Below are positions 1 to 12,300 of a DNA stretch of 64,000 nt, one piece after another (the stretch's first letter is position 1; every line of letters begins with the position of its first letter). The notes under the pieces were generated by a model. That model saw nothing but the letters and a program-made list of their open reading frames with translations, did not search any database and had not been told where the DNA came from. Source of the DNA: Hyposmocoma kahamanoa (taxonomy: Eukaryota; Arthropoda; Insecta; Lepidoptera; Cosmopterigidae); assembly GCF_003589595.1 (NCBI RefSeq), contig NW_020653200.1, forward strand, positions 2,731,955 through 2,795,954, written 5' to 3'. A program made the position numbers and the translations under genes.

Positions 1-788
1 GATAGATTGGTTGTTTCTATTTATGCAAAAGCATTTAATGCTGTCTCAATATTGGGATTATAATCCTTTAAACTTTTATTTATATTCTGAGTACGCTTGA
101 TGTCGTTTCCGGAACCATCGGCATTTAGGACAGTGTTTTATAAATACTGGGAATAAAAGGAAGAATACAATAAATTAATTTATTTAATACTATCGATGTT
201 ACAATATTATAATTATGTAAAATTCTGTGTTAAGTAACAAGATGATTGTCACTAAAAGAAACCATGCCTAATTTGATTATTAGTGCACGTTGTTGGAGAA
301 CAAACACACTATCGACTTATTTCTATTAACCCACACTGCGATAGCGTCGGCGTCGGCCACCAACGGGTGAAAGTATAGTACGTTTGCCTCAATATCGCAA
401 TGGAACAAGAGGACGTAGTTTCCGTAGTGCTTGTAGCACTACCGAGTCTTCCTTATAGAACTCACTTGCTTTCTAGTGCAAATTCGAGCAAATTTTGTGA
501 GCTAAGAATTAGCATATTTTGCATAATTGAACTGGATGGTAATAGTTAGCAATTTGATTACTGCAAGTTTCATCAGATGTTAAGGAATACAAAGTCAAAC
601 ACTCAAATTTAAGGCTTTATTAAAGTTGGTATAATTAAATTATGACCCAAGTATAATTTTTGTAAACAAAATATGAAGAAACATTTTCACTTGGATAAGT
701 AGCAAATTTGGCGGACCTTCCCATTCGATTTCAATTTCATGTACTTATTAATATTTGTTCGAAAGTGGTGATGTGTATATACGCTTAC
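1..788. other. No gene seen
   Basis: AT-rich sequence with no open frame, conserved motif or clear repeat that I can support. A short stretch near 340-370 with repeated GTCGGC/GGCCAC words may be old repeat debris. Confidence 0.5.
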
Positions 789-909
789 CTGGAGAAATCA
801 TTTCGCCAAGCACTGTGTGTGATCTCGCTGGCTGCCAGAGACGAGAAGCTGCTGGTGGTGAAGTCATCTCTGGAGCCACAGGGGACAGGCCGTGCGATGG
901 GATAATACG
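789..909 (-). CDS. Candidate further exon, possibly SLO2 linker
   Basis: On the minus strand, between a weak acceptor (CCCTTGAG) and a strong GTAAGC donor, lies an open reading RIIPSHGLSPVAPEMTSPPA then ASRLWQPARSHTVLGEMISP. It is clearly richer in G+C than its surroundings and resembles a Ser/Pro-rich linker. It enters in phase 0, whereas exon 15 ends two bases into a codon, so another small exon would have to intervene or this is unrelated. The opposite strand is also open here. Confidence 0.3.
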
Positions 910-1719
910 CTCAAGGGTTTACAGGTACACAATGCATACATTGCTCATGAAAATTTTGCAAGAAGCATCCGTCTCTTTTCTTTAACGTAAGACACGCACA
1001 TATAAGTTCTTATTTCGAAAGTGGACGTCGACTGTATATATGAATTGTGTAAAATTATTAAGGTGCGTTCATTGTTTTCTTATATACTTATTGTAAAACA
1101 TAACATTTAAAAAGTAAGTAAGACAACAATGATATTTCAAGGAGGTTGAGCAGGTACATAAAGTTGCAGATAGTTAATTTTGAATTGGTTAAGTAGAAAC
1201 GTTCCCCGCATGGCTTTGTGCCCAAAGATCTCAACATTTGTTTGGTTTGGTTTAAAGACAAGAATATCTGCTTATCTGCTTTTCCGCCTTTACAATATTG
1301 TAATTTGCTATACCTATATAGGATATGAAAGCAAAGTGATATATTTTTAAGCATAACACTGACAGGTGTGTAGCGATAGGTAAAAAAACATGACGTACGT
1401 ATGGTGCGGTACTCATGCAGCTTTTGTGATCCTGGACAGCTAATCTATAGAAGTGAATGTAAATAATTAAAATTGAAGACGCTAGTCTAAAAAACATAAT
1501 TAAGATCATACCGTTATGTTGACAATTGAAAATACTCGATGAGTTTTAAAGTTTCAATAAAAATAAAAAGCGCTGATGCAGCGTCTAGTAGAAGTTGATA
1601 TGTGTTGCCTTGCCAAATTTAAAGGTTGCAGCTAGGTTTCCGTTGTAAGTGGGCCTTTCCATCAAATGTTCTTGTATTTTTTTTTGTGATATCCATAATC
1701 CGACGTACCTTTTTTTATT

Positions 1720-1855
1720 ATTATTAATACAAAAAAAATCATTCGATCCAACGTCTTTTAGTAAACCGTGTTAGGCACTATGCCAATTAAGCCACGGAAC
1801 AAATCAGCTGACCTTACGAATTTTTCTATGTGCTTGTGTTTTGGTTTTTATCTAT
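1720..1855 (-). repeat. tRNA-core repeat, family T, copy 1
   Basis: Minus-strand tRNA-like core (CCGTGGCTTAATTGGCATAG, then GTTGGATCGAAT in place of the B box). On the 5' side it has ACAAGCACATAGAAAAATTC. The outer 3' inverted repeat is degraded to an A-rich run. Same arrangement as copies near 2.1, 12.4, 19.7, 27.2 and 46.8 kb. Confidence 0.65.
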
Positions 1856-2027
1856 TTTTTTGCCGTAGCGCCATCTATGATAAATCTATTTCTTCACTCA
1901 AGGTATCTTTACAACTACCAACAGCTGACTAGAGATGTCGCTTTAATAATTATAATTAAGTTTATGACGAAATACTTTCATAGATTTCTCACAGATGGCG
2001 TTACAGCTAAAAAGTCGTTTGAAAAAC

Positions 2028-2190
2028 CAAAAACAAAGATACGACAACAAGCAGATAGAGAAATTCGTGAGGTCCGGTGGTTCGTTCCGTGGGTTGGTTG
2101 GCGTAGCGTCTGGCACGGTTTGCTAGAAAGCGTCGGTTCGAATCGAAGGAATTTTTTCTAAGTGTTCGGTCTTTGTATTAATAATTATAA
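2028..2190 (+). repeat. tRNA-core repeat, family T, copy 2
   Basis: Begins near AAACAAAGATACGACAACAA, carries a tRNA-like core with B box GGTTCGAATC, and ends GTTCGGTCTTTGTATTAATA. The ACAAAGAT start and the TCTTTGT end are inverted repeats of each other. Confidence 0.7.
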
Positions 2191-2382
2191 CAAACTAGTG
2201 GAGTAATTTCACAAAATATAATTGAATATCAATACAATAAAAGTCGAATTGAACGTCAGGATGTTTTACAACCATGATATGCAATTATTTTTTGTGAAAT
2301 TACTCGTGTACGAGGCAAACGAGCAAACTTGATCAGAGGCGATCGTCGTCCACTAACATTTGCAACATCAGGTGTGTGCAAT

Positions 2383-2432
2383 CATCAGGCGGGTGCCATG
2401 GACACACACATAAATTACACCTAAACTCACGA
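2383..2432 (-). repeat. SINE family S fragment
   Basis: GGGTGCCATGGACACACACA followed by AAATTACACC and AAACTCACGAG matches the central part of the minus-strand family S SINE at 26.62-26.84 kb. Confidence 0.6.
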
Positions 2433-3207
2433 GGGTAATGTTTTAAATGTATTGTTATTAAATCTTTCTGTCATTACCAATTGAATAACTGTATTGTATT
2501 CGTTATTTCAACAACACAATTTTTTCACGGAAAAGGCCGCTGAAATTGTGGCATTGCAACAAAGTTTATACATTTAAATGTGACAATCAACGGTTTTTCG
2601 TACAGAAGGTTTATGGATTATTTTTAAGATTATCAACTAGTTTTTACTTTTCTATAGAAATAAATCTAAAAGATTTGCGTTAAATATTTTAGTTTGTAAG
2701 TAACCTGTACATAACTGCAGTTTGTGTCTGTCAGTGTACTTTTCAAAATGAATTTTCTAAATAGTATTTTATTAAAAAATTTTTGTTAGAAAGTGCTTTA
2801 TAACTAAAATTTGTTAAAACTTTGAAGGTAATAGTCATTCATTTATCAATCCGATAAATACCCATCATCACCATTGTCCATGAGTTCAGTCCGATGCAAC
2901 TCATATACCGTTTGTAGAATTAAAAAAATTTCTTTTGTGAGACGTGTTCTTTGACGCCACAGACTTCATTAAAAAGTCAACAAAAAAGTTCCTGTACTAC
3001 ACAATAATTGCAAAAAAAGTGATTGAATTTAATGTTTTTCAATTGAAATAAATATTTGATGGCAAGGCAGACAGACATTGCAAAACCGGCAACAGTCTTT
3101 GGATATCTATGAACTTTGATAATAAAACAAAACAAAATTGGATGTACAAATATAAAAGAGCGTGCAGATGGATGCAGTTGAAGCGAATTATGATGCAATG
3201 TGCTTAC

Positions 3208-3361
3208 GCTATTTTCTCAGAAGGAGATCTCCAAGGCACATCATCTTCAAGCTCATCCTCACTTTCGTCTCCTTCACCTTCTTCGTCTTGATTGTCAGAG
3301 GCTATATTTAAACTGCTAGTTACCATATCAGGAACTGGTAATATAGACGGTCTTCTGCTGC
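3208..3361 (-). CDS. SLO2: SLO2 exon 15, acidic linker before RCK2
   Basis: Reads [20 protein letters not shown], then [20 protein letters not shown] and [21 protein letters not shown] matches the KCNT linker (GSRRPSIAPVLEL), followed as in KCNT by an acidic Ser/Asp/Glu tract. Acceptor AACCTAG, donor GTAAGC; the 154 bases end two bases into an Ala codon. The next exon should enter with one base and lead into the RCK2 N-terminus; I did not find it in the window. Confidence 0.9.
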
Positions 3362-6300
3362 CTAGGTTTGTAAAATGAAGCAATTTATTAGTCCCTTCGA
3401 TCTACTTAGCAGATTACATTAAATTAATACACATTAAATTAATACACAGTACATTGAATTAATCTAGTATTTACTTAAAATTTGACCGCATATATACAGG
3501 ATGTAATTGTTAAGCGTGCCCAGTTGATTATTCCATAAATATGAGCTCAAAAACCTTTAAACTGATATCGAAGGTGCCCAATGAGTAAAACGACGCCAAC
3601 AACTTTTTGAAAATTAAACTAGAAATATTCAAAATTGTAACGTTAACGCTACCATGCATTTAATAATAGGGGTTAAAGTATGAAATTGTCTCGTTCTTTA
3701 AGTCGAAATTTCCATCACGAAATCGTTTAAACCAAAATCGCACGGTGCGTTCATTAGTAGACCCCTCTCCAAACGCAGCATTGATATTGCGGGCTGTTTC
3801 TGCCGCGTTAGTTCCGCGTCGGAACTCGTATTCAAAAATCACTCGAATTTTCGCAGTTTCCATCTTTCTTGTCTAAATTGAATAACAAAAACAATTGAAA
3901 GTCGATATTCAAATGTTTCATATTTAAAAAAAAATCACAGAAACCATTTGAAAAAAGTTTCATTCGAAAACCTCAAACCATGAAGATTCTATGAAAATTC
4001 AAAGAACCTATTGCAATAAAACGGCAATTTCATACTTTAACCCCTAATATGACACTTGTAGAGAGAAGCTTTAGTTGACCTATTTTAAGAGGTAACGATC
4101 AGTTTACAGATAACAAAACTGCCAAAAATAAAGTAATAAAACTAACTATGTTTAATTCATAGGTTCCCAAGCTTTTTGTCTCACCGCCCGCTTAGACATG
4201 ATAAAAAATTTTAAACGCCCACCACCACCACAACAATTGAAAACACGTGTTTTTTTATAATAAATTAACACAAAAAAAATCACAAGGAAAAAAATTATGT
4301 AAATATATATATATATAGTTTAGTTTATATACATAATTAAGTTTTTTCAAAAGCGGCAGCATCAACGCCCACCAATGGCTTCCGAGGTTCTACCACCTTA
4401 GGACTGTTCAGCCCCACAAAGTGATGTTTTGTATAAGTAAGTACAAAATATTGTATTCAAAGCAGTTATTCGAAACTAAAGTCTACGAATGTTATTGATG
4501 TCGTTTTACTCATTAGGTAACGTACTTTCGATATCAATTTAAAAGTTTTTGATATCTCTTATCCTTATGGAATAATCGCCTGGCCACACTTAACGATTAC
4601 ACCCTGTACTATAGATGCATAATTATTTTCGTTATATTTTGAAGGAAGTGTTTATCTTGGGTAAATCAAGTAGGTCCTTTAATACAAATACAAAGTCATC
4701 AATAGTTTCGTTACCTCGGCGATAGTTAATGGCATCAGGACTCAAAAAGTTTGTGTTGTCTGGTTTTGGCAGAAGTAAGTGACTATCGGTGACACTGTCT
4801 GTACCCGGCGAGTCCTTCAAGCACGTGCGTGAATCTGACGTTGATGCAACCTCACCATATTTACCTGCATGGAAAATAGTTTACACACATGTTAGGATTA
4901 AGTTACTAAACCAAAATAATTTGTATTATTAACAGCTTCATTGGTATCCGACTTGCATGTTGGTATTGCGTAATTAGATGGCATTCTGCGACAGCTGTAA
5001 AAACAGTATATTTCGGTTTTGGTTACAGGAAGTGACCTCTTTGAGGCCACAGGAAGTGACCTCTTTGAGGCCACAGAAGGCAAATATGCTCTGTTACGCG
5101 GCCATTATAAATATTATTGAGACCCTTTCCGAGAAGAACATACCTGTCACCCACCTCGGGGTAATCGCCTGGTACGCAAACTTTTCAATGTGACGTTATT
5201 TAATTCTGTTTTGGTCAAAACTGACTTTCTTTAGGTGTACTTGGTGAGATCACATTGTTTTAGAAGAATCTAACAGTATTTTTGTGAAGTTTGTTAGAAT
5301 ATATTATTAAGAATTGCAGATCAATACTTAATTTTACAATACAAAGTTCAATAAGGCATAGCAGTTTGAGATAAACTGTTAACTAACATCTAATAACAAA
5401 AAAAATAGTTTGGCGTGTAAGGTTATCAGTTAAAGTCTCTATCACACTTTTTACTGTTAGAACTCAATTAGTTAAATAAATACCAAAAAAATGCCATACA
5501 TTCTATTTAAAACATATTATTTAAAGGAAATGATTTCGTTGATGCTTTGCTGATACGTATGTAGACAGGTAGTAGTAATTTTTTGTTGACTACTATTAAT
5601 TCAGTTTCAATAACATTTGGCTTTCCATTTCATTATATTATCATCTTTTAAAATGTAATTGTCTTCAGAAGATCACGTCTCTTTCGCCCCAAACTCGCAA
5701 TCGGTATAAGCACACTCTGGGGCAAACCGGTTTTTTTGTACACTTTGGTTTATTTGCTTACTATTTTATTTGCAAATTTATGTGGAATTCATTTGAACGT
5801 ATTAAAACCTTTTCGGACTGTTGGTTCCACCCTTAGTTCTACTAGTGTAAGTATTTTGAAGTACTCGTATCTCCATTGCATAAAACTACATAAGATACTA
5901 CACAAATATTAACATGAGGATAGGAACCAATATCTACCGTTCGCTCCTGTTATAATCCGCCTCTAGATAAGGTCCGCTAGGAACTGACTCGTCAATTATA
6001 TTTATTCTTTAGTATTAATTTCTTTGCCTTCGTATTTAGCCAATGAACGGGTTGGGAAAGCAGAATTACAGATTATGGAAGAGAAACAGAATTTGGATGA
6101 AAAAGATACGGTAGGTTGGGTTGGTGGGTAGCTATTATATATCGGCACACATATTAAAGCTTGATATTATTATTTTCGATAAATAAGGCCAGTACATTAT
6201 AAACATCTTTGTTGCATAAATATAATAAACTTGTTATGGAGGTGGGGAGTGGAACACTAATTGTCAGGAGTTCGGATATGAAAGTATCGTGGTCAATTGA

Positions 6301-9300
6301 GAGGCAGAAGAAGAAGATATTGTTTAAAACCCCATAGGCCCCGCATGCGCATGCAGGGTCAGGGACAATTTTGAATTTGAACAGGTGCGCTGAAGTTGTC
6401 ACGGGACCAAGTCGTAGTCTACAAATAGTGGAGGTAGTTTTTTGTCGAATTGCATCTTGCTGAACCATGGCTTGCGAGGGACAAACTCTTGAATCAAGCG
6501 GTAGTGCTTCTCTTTGGAGGTATCTGTCATCCAGGTTCTATTCCATGCCTCGAGTAGATATACCGTTATGTGTAACGAATACGTTATAAGATGACACTTG
6601 TCAATATAAACATTGAAGGATTATATAATTTTTAAATATAGTTGGACATTGAAACATCGAATTTTCAATGTTTTTAAGTACTTATTAAATGTACTTTCAC
6701 GCATAGTGGAGTTGAGGTCTCTTCACGTTTGGATTCCACTTTCTGTTTAATATCAGGTAGAGTGCAGCCATATATTTTTGTATAATTGTAATAAGGGCAT
6801 TGTTTTGCATATTCGTGTAAAGATTCAACAATTTTTCACAGGCGGGTCGACGGTCACCGATGTGTAACCGTAAGAATTTCATTGCATGCCGATTATTTTT
6901 AGGTATGAACATAAAATGAGCTTGGTTGTAAGTAGAATATGCCAATGTCGTGATATCAGCAACAAATCAAAACGTGACAAAACTAATTTGCATAACATTG
7001 AAATACAAATTCCTGAACTCCACAAACGATTAATCTAAGACACACTGAACCTAGAACACAAATAACGACACTTAATGATGAATCACACTTGGCACGTTGC
7101 TGTTTTCTCTGTTTTTGGCAAATGTAGTTTACAGTTGGTAAGACTGACAGGCAATTTTTTTTTTTTTTTTGTAAAATGTTGCTTCGTTCACGTGACTAGG
7201 CGATGTACAGTGAAGTTATTACGTGCAAAACAAAAAAAAATACAATGCACCAAGTATTCAGTTGTATGAAACGCTTTCCAACATTTCCCAGTCATTTTTT
7301 AGGTATTGTTTACTTTGTTTCATACATAACAGAGCATGCATAAAAATGATGATATTGTTTAATAATTTTGAATGTGAATCGGAGCCAAATTAAATTTTTG
7401 CGAATGGATCAAACCGACATAAAGCATACTCACCAAAGTTGTCTGCGATGATCAATTTAGTTGTCATTTAGTAAAATTGTGTTGAGATAACTACTCATCA
7501 TCAATCATCATTCTTCCCATTTCCGACTAAATTGTGACATTATAATTGAACTTTTAAAATGTTACAACATCAACAGTTGAATGTGTACAGTTGCTCCCTG
7601 TCTCATTGATTGCACAATTTATGCATAAAAAAATGTTTCCTTAGTAATTTAAAATATAGTCACTTCGATAAAATGTTATTGAAATCCAAATTGGAGACGA
7701 GGAACAATTTAAGCAAGTATATTCAAGTGAACCGAATGCATGCCATTTTGTACACAATAAAAGAAATACATGTATTCGATTAACTTTGAGCATTTATTCA
7801 ACTGTGACACTCACAGCTAGCAACAGTGAAATTAGCGGATGGAACAGTATTAGCTTGTTTGATGCGTGATGGCGATGCGTTTGGTGTGGTACTCGCGGGA
7901 GCTTGGAGAATCACTTGTGGAAGTTCGTACTGAGCGACGTTACTACCGTCTGGTTTCTTCTGCTGGCCTGATCCTTCCTCAGCATCTCCCGATTTCTTCT
8001 CCGTAGATAGAAGACTACACGCAGTTTGGTCTTTTGGTATTGTTGGTTTGGGTTCCGTTTGTTTTTCAGATACCACAAAAGCAGAATTCTCTTCTTTTGT
8101 AATGCTCATATAGTAACAAGTGTCACTACTTTTCATAATATGGCGCGGTCCCGGGTTTAGTAATATAGTTTCTTCATAAAATTCTGGAAGTTCTGCTGGA
8201 CGCACACCAACTAAGGCCACACCGTACCTTACAGAAACGTAAATAATTTAATATAGATGCAAACTCATAATTAGCTTATTGTTAATTTAATACGTAACAT
8301 TATTTTACTAACTTTCTATGGGAATGAAAACTTGCGTAAGTAAAACTTTTGCCTTCATATTCCCCAAAGAATCTGCTGTCGCCAAGAACAATGTGATAAA
8401 TTTCATTTCCTGAACATTTCCCGTATAAGCGATGCCATTCTTCGGGAGATTGTTGCCCTTCTCTGTAAGAATATATAGGATAGTGACGTTTTGTGATTTT
8501 TATAATTGTTTTAAACATTTATTTGTACTTTTTATTAACAGTTTGTGTTGTGGCAGAAGAAAGCTTTTTGCGATTTTGATCAAACCAGTAGTTCAAAGAA
8601 AATCTTTGTTAAAATTTGACTACGTAATATTTTTTTAATGCACTGTACTGACTGTCCTCTGCTGGTGTGCAGTAAAAGCGTGACGAGAGTAGAAGCGCCC
8701 GGGCAAGTGCAGTTATTGGCTAACAGCGCGTATTTGAATTCATCTTCACAAACGACGAACTCTGCGAACTTAACGTGCAATTTATTCTCCGGTCGAAATA
8801 TTTGAACATATTGTGGTACATCAGGTGCAAAGTCTTTCACGGCCCAAGACCTGAAAAGGAAACCAATATATAATGCAGAGAACAAGCAATTGCTGAACGC
8901 CATTAGTTTAAAACCCGACCCGATTTGTGATACGTATCAAGTAATTTTTACAACCCTCAAGGCATAAACTACTTTATATTATGTAGAGAGTGCTTTCCTC
9001 AAAGAATTCGAGAAAACAAAAGTACAAAATCATATTTTGTTTTAGAATCTACATGCTAAAAGAATATGTGATTATGCAATAATCAAAGAAATAAAACTAA
9101 AGAGGTCGTGTAACAAATATCGTTCAGTACGCTCGCTGCTCCAGTGTATAAACACGATAACAACATTACTGTCGCATCGCTATTTCTATTATTGAAAACA
9201 CACAATAACAAGAAAATGTGAGAGAAGCTAAATGTCTGTGAGTATAGTCTATTGGGCAGGCCGTATAGGATAATTTTTTATTGTCTAGAAATCCCAAAAC

Positions 9301-12300
9301 AATGAACTTACAACACGACGTTGCTAACAAACTGATAATTCTACAAAGTCTCGAATATTCCCAAGTTTATACTTCCTATATAAATCGACGTACAGTTTGT
9401 AAGGGATGTCGAAAGAATTTTTCGAGTTTTCGAATTAAAACAAAAAACATTATTATTTTATCTGAATAATAGAGGAATAAAAATAAACTAGCTATTGTTG
9501 ACAGTCGTCTTCATACAGTCACAAATTCATTTGGGGCAATGTATAAGATTCTATAATAAGATTCCGGTTGATATTCAAAATTACTATTTCATCATCATCA
9601 TCATATCAGCCGGAAGACGTTCACTGTTGAACGTAGGCCTCCCCCAAAGATTTCCAGACCAGCCGATTGGACGCGACGTGCATCCACCGGTTACCCGTCG
9701 TCCTTACGAGGTCATCCATCCATCTAGTAGGGGCCGTCCCACTGAACGCCTTCCGGTTCGTGGTCTCCATTCGAGAACCTTTCTGCCCCAACGCCCTAAT
9801 CTTTCGAGCTATGTCGGTGACTTTCGTTCTTCTACGGATCTCCTCATTTCTGATTCGACCACGTAGAGAAATATCGCTCCAAAATTGCCGTTTACGAGGT
9901 TTAAAACTATAGTGAAACAAAACAGGTTATTTATTGTACAGTTTCTGCGTACTTGGATGACAAGAACCCGTGGTAGCCGTTTACCTCTTACAGGTAGTCT
10001 CAATATAAGATGTTTTTTAAATAAATTTTGTAAATGTTAAATGTATTCAAATGTATATTTGCAAAGAGCATCCCCTACAGTTTCTTGCTCATTCTTCTCA
10101 GGGGACTCTTCCTTACGACCGAGCAGTAAAGTTTAATTAATATGACGATTTCAAGTGTAATTTGCTTATCAATGAAAATAAAGAAGATTTGAATTTTGAA
10201 TTTCACAGGAAGCCGTGTTGAGAAGTTTTGGGTTATTTAACCTGGTTAATTAATATACCTACTTACTTTTGTTTTAATTAATTAAAATGTCGTAGGTACT
10301 TTACCCCAGCATATGTTGTTATTTATATGTATTATATAGCATGAAAATTTGTTTTAAAAGTTATTTCTTTGATTTAAGTTGTCGCTAAATGTGTACGAGA
10401 TGACTTTTTGTCACTTTCTTAATTTTTTCTAGGCAGTCTGTAGGTCTCATATGCTACATTTTTGAAAAAAAAAATTGTAGTTCACATTTGCACAATAAAA
10501 TATTGTTACTCGAAACAAGTTTAAAACTATTCGGGCGCATGCGCCTTACGCAGTCGTCAATTCATTCGAAAGATCGCCCCGGGGCTAGGGCGATACACGG
10601 GGATCGATATCTCGAGTCGGGGATGCAAACGTTTCCTCCGTCAGTCGCTTGCGCAAAGCATATTTTCATTTTTGCTGGTGGTAAAAGTGACGCGATGGTG
10701 GTAAAAGTGAATTACATTTTAAATGGTAAAGGTTTAATGAAAGCCCAGAAGGCAAGGCAAGGATATTAGACCATGGCCAGTAAGATATTAAATACGTAGG
10801 CCGCGACTGCGAGTGAAAATCGATGAAGATATCTTTGAAATTTTTGAACATTAAAACAAGTACTTACATGAAATACAACACGACAGTTACGTTAATACGT
10901 AATATTACTAATTAGTATTAAATTAATAACGTATTAAATTCTAAGAGAACAACACTAGCATTCGACTGCCCGTGAAAATATGAAGTAAAAAATAGACGTA
11001 CACTTTTTTCTTGGATATATTCTTGACGTCACATCTCAATGTTTTACTACTGATTGATACTAAAAGGAAATACACGACGTTTATTTTATCATCAAAGATC
11101 ATAATATTAAAATTTGGATGGTAAAAAAAGTATATTACAAGACAAGATCAAATATCCTTAAGATGAATACAATGTGTTAGAGATTTTGCCTACCTCAAGA
11201 TAGTGTGTTCGTCAGCAGCTGTCTTGTCTGCGTAATTTCTGGCGGCTAATACGAAGCAGGCTTCAGCTTCGTTCATTCGGGCTCTTATTAGATCTGTGTC
11301 TTTCAGACATGATCCTTGTATGTAAATCACTCTTTGTGCCCAGATTGGTACCTAAAATAATATCATATAAGTTTGACATTATGTTTAAGACAGATGTTCT
11401 GAAGTGCACAGAGTTTAACCGTGGGTTAACCCAATTTAAACTCGGCATTAACATTGTTTGCCCATCTCTGGTCGTGGCCTGTAAAAAGCCTGAATTGTTG
11501 GTTTGTTTCTAAATCACAAATATAGGGAATTTAGATCTGAATAAATAGTTTCATTTCCAATGTGTAGCTGTAGTGGACTGCTCAAAACTCGAGGCATTTA
11601 AATATAACCTTGTCTAGAGCGCATGACAGAAACACTTACTTGAAGTATCATTCTCATTGTTGTGTCCAGTTCCATGGGCGATAAAAGAACTACGTAATAA
11701 TCCTGCAGTAAGGGGTGTGCGTAGAATTCATTCAGGAAATCCATAATGGTGTCAGCATGCAAAGTCGTGGAGCAGACGACGACGTGTTTCTCGGATTGTG
11801 CACGGTGAGATGAATATGATCCACCCAATTTCTGCCGTTCCATCCATGTGAATGCTAGTTGTTCAAACTGTAAAAGAATAAACCGATTATGTTGTCTATT
11901 TTCTCTCTCTCTAGTGAGATCGAGTAAACTAATCTTTTCATAAGATTGTGATTACTTTCTTCGTTTGGCGTACAATATGCAACAGACATATTCTACATGG
12001 TAAATATTACAGTTGTGTTAAATTCTGGCAACATTAAATTGTAACAAAGCCCTCAAGGTTTCTTTGAATCAATTTGTGCAAAAAGTCCCTCTGTGCCACC
12101 GAACACATTTTCTGTTTACACTCCCTCCATGATGTTTATGAAACTATCACGAAACGAACACCGACAGAATTGAGAGAATTAGTCACAAAAGCCATTCAGA
12201 AGCACCTAAAGATTTTTTTTCTTTGAAAAGTCAGTTGGGCTGATTTTGCTTAACAATAAAACTGAAACTAAATAAGATATAAAAAAATCCCGCTTATAGG

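Larger units (their letters stand above)
907..3207. other. Presumed intron or 3' part of the channel gene
   Basis: Apart from the three repeats listed at 1.7-2.4 kb, I see no gene. The expected RCK2 entry block of SLO2 was sought on the minus strand and not found. Confidence 0.45.
4865..7814. other. SLO2 intron 13
   Basis: Intron between exons 13 and 14. Contains the 24-base tandem duplication and the LINE fragment; otherwise AT-rich sequence without anything I can support. Confidence 0.7.

Noticed and set aside
2850..2910. Possible extra SLO2 exon on the minus strand
   Set aside because: A short open reading exists, but there is no usable acceptor or donor in the needed phase.
1..3207. Search for the RCK2 entry exon of SLO2
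   Set aside because: No reading resembling the family block VKG-PP-SPYIG-SPTLC was found on the minus strand, so it is presumed outside the window.
10488..10769. 93-codon plus-strand frame
   Set aside because: No recognisable domain, no splice or promoter context; sits in an SLO2 intron with mixed low-complexity repeats.
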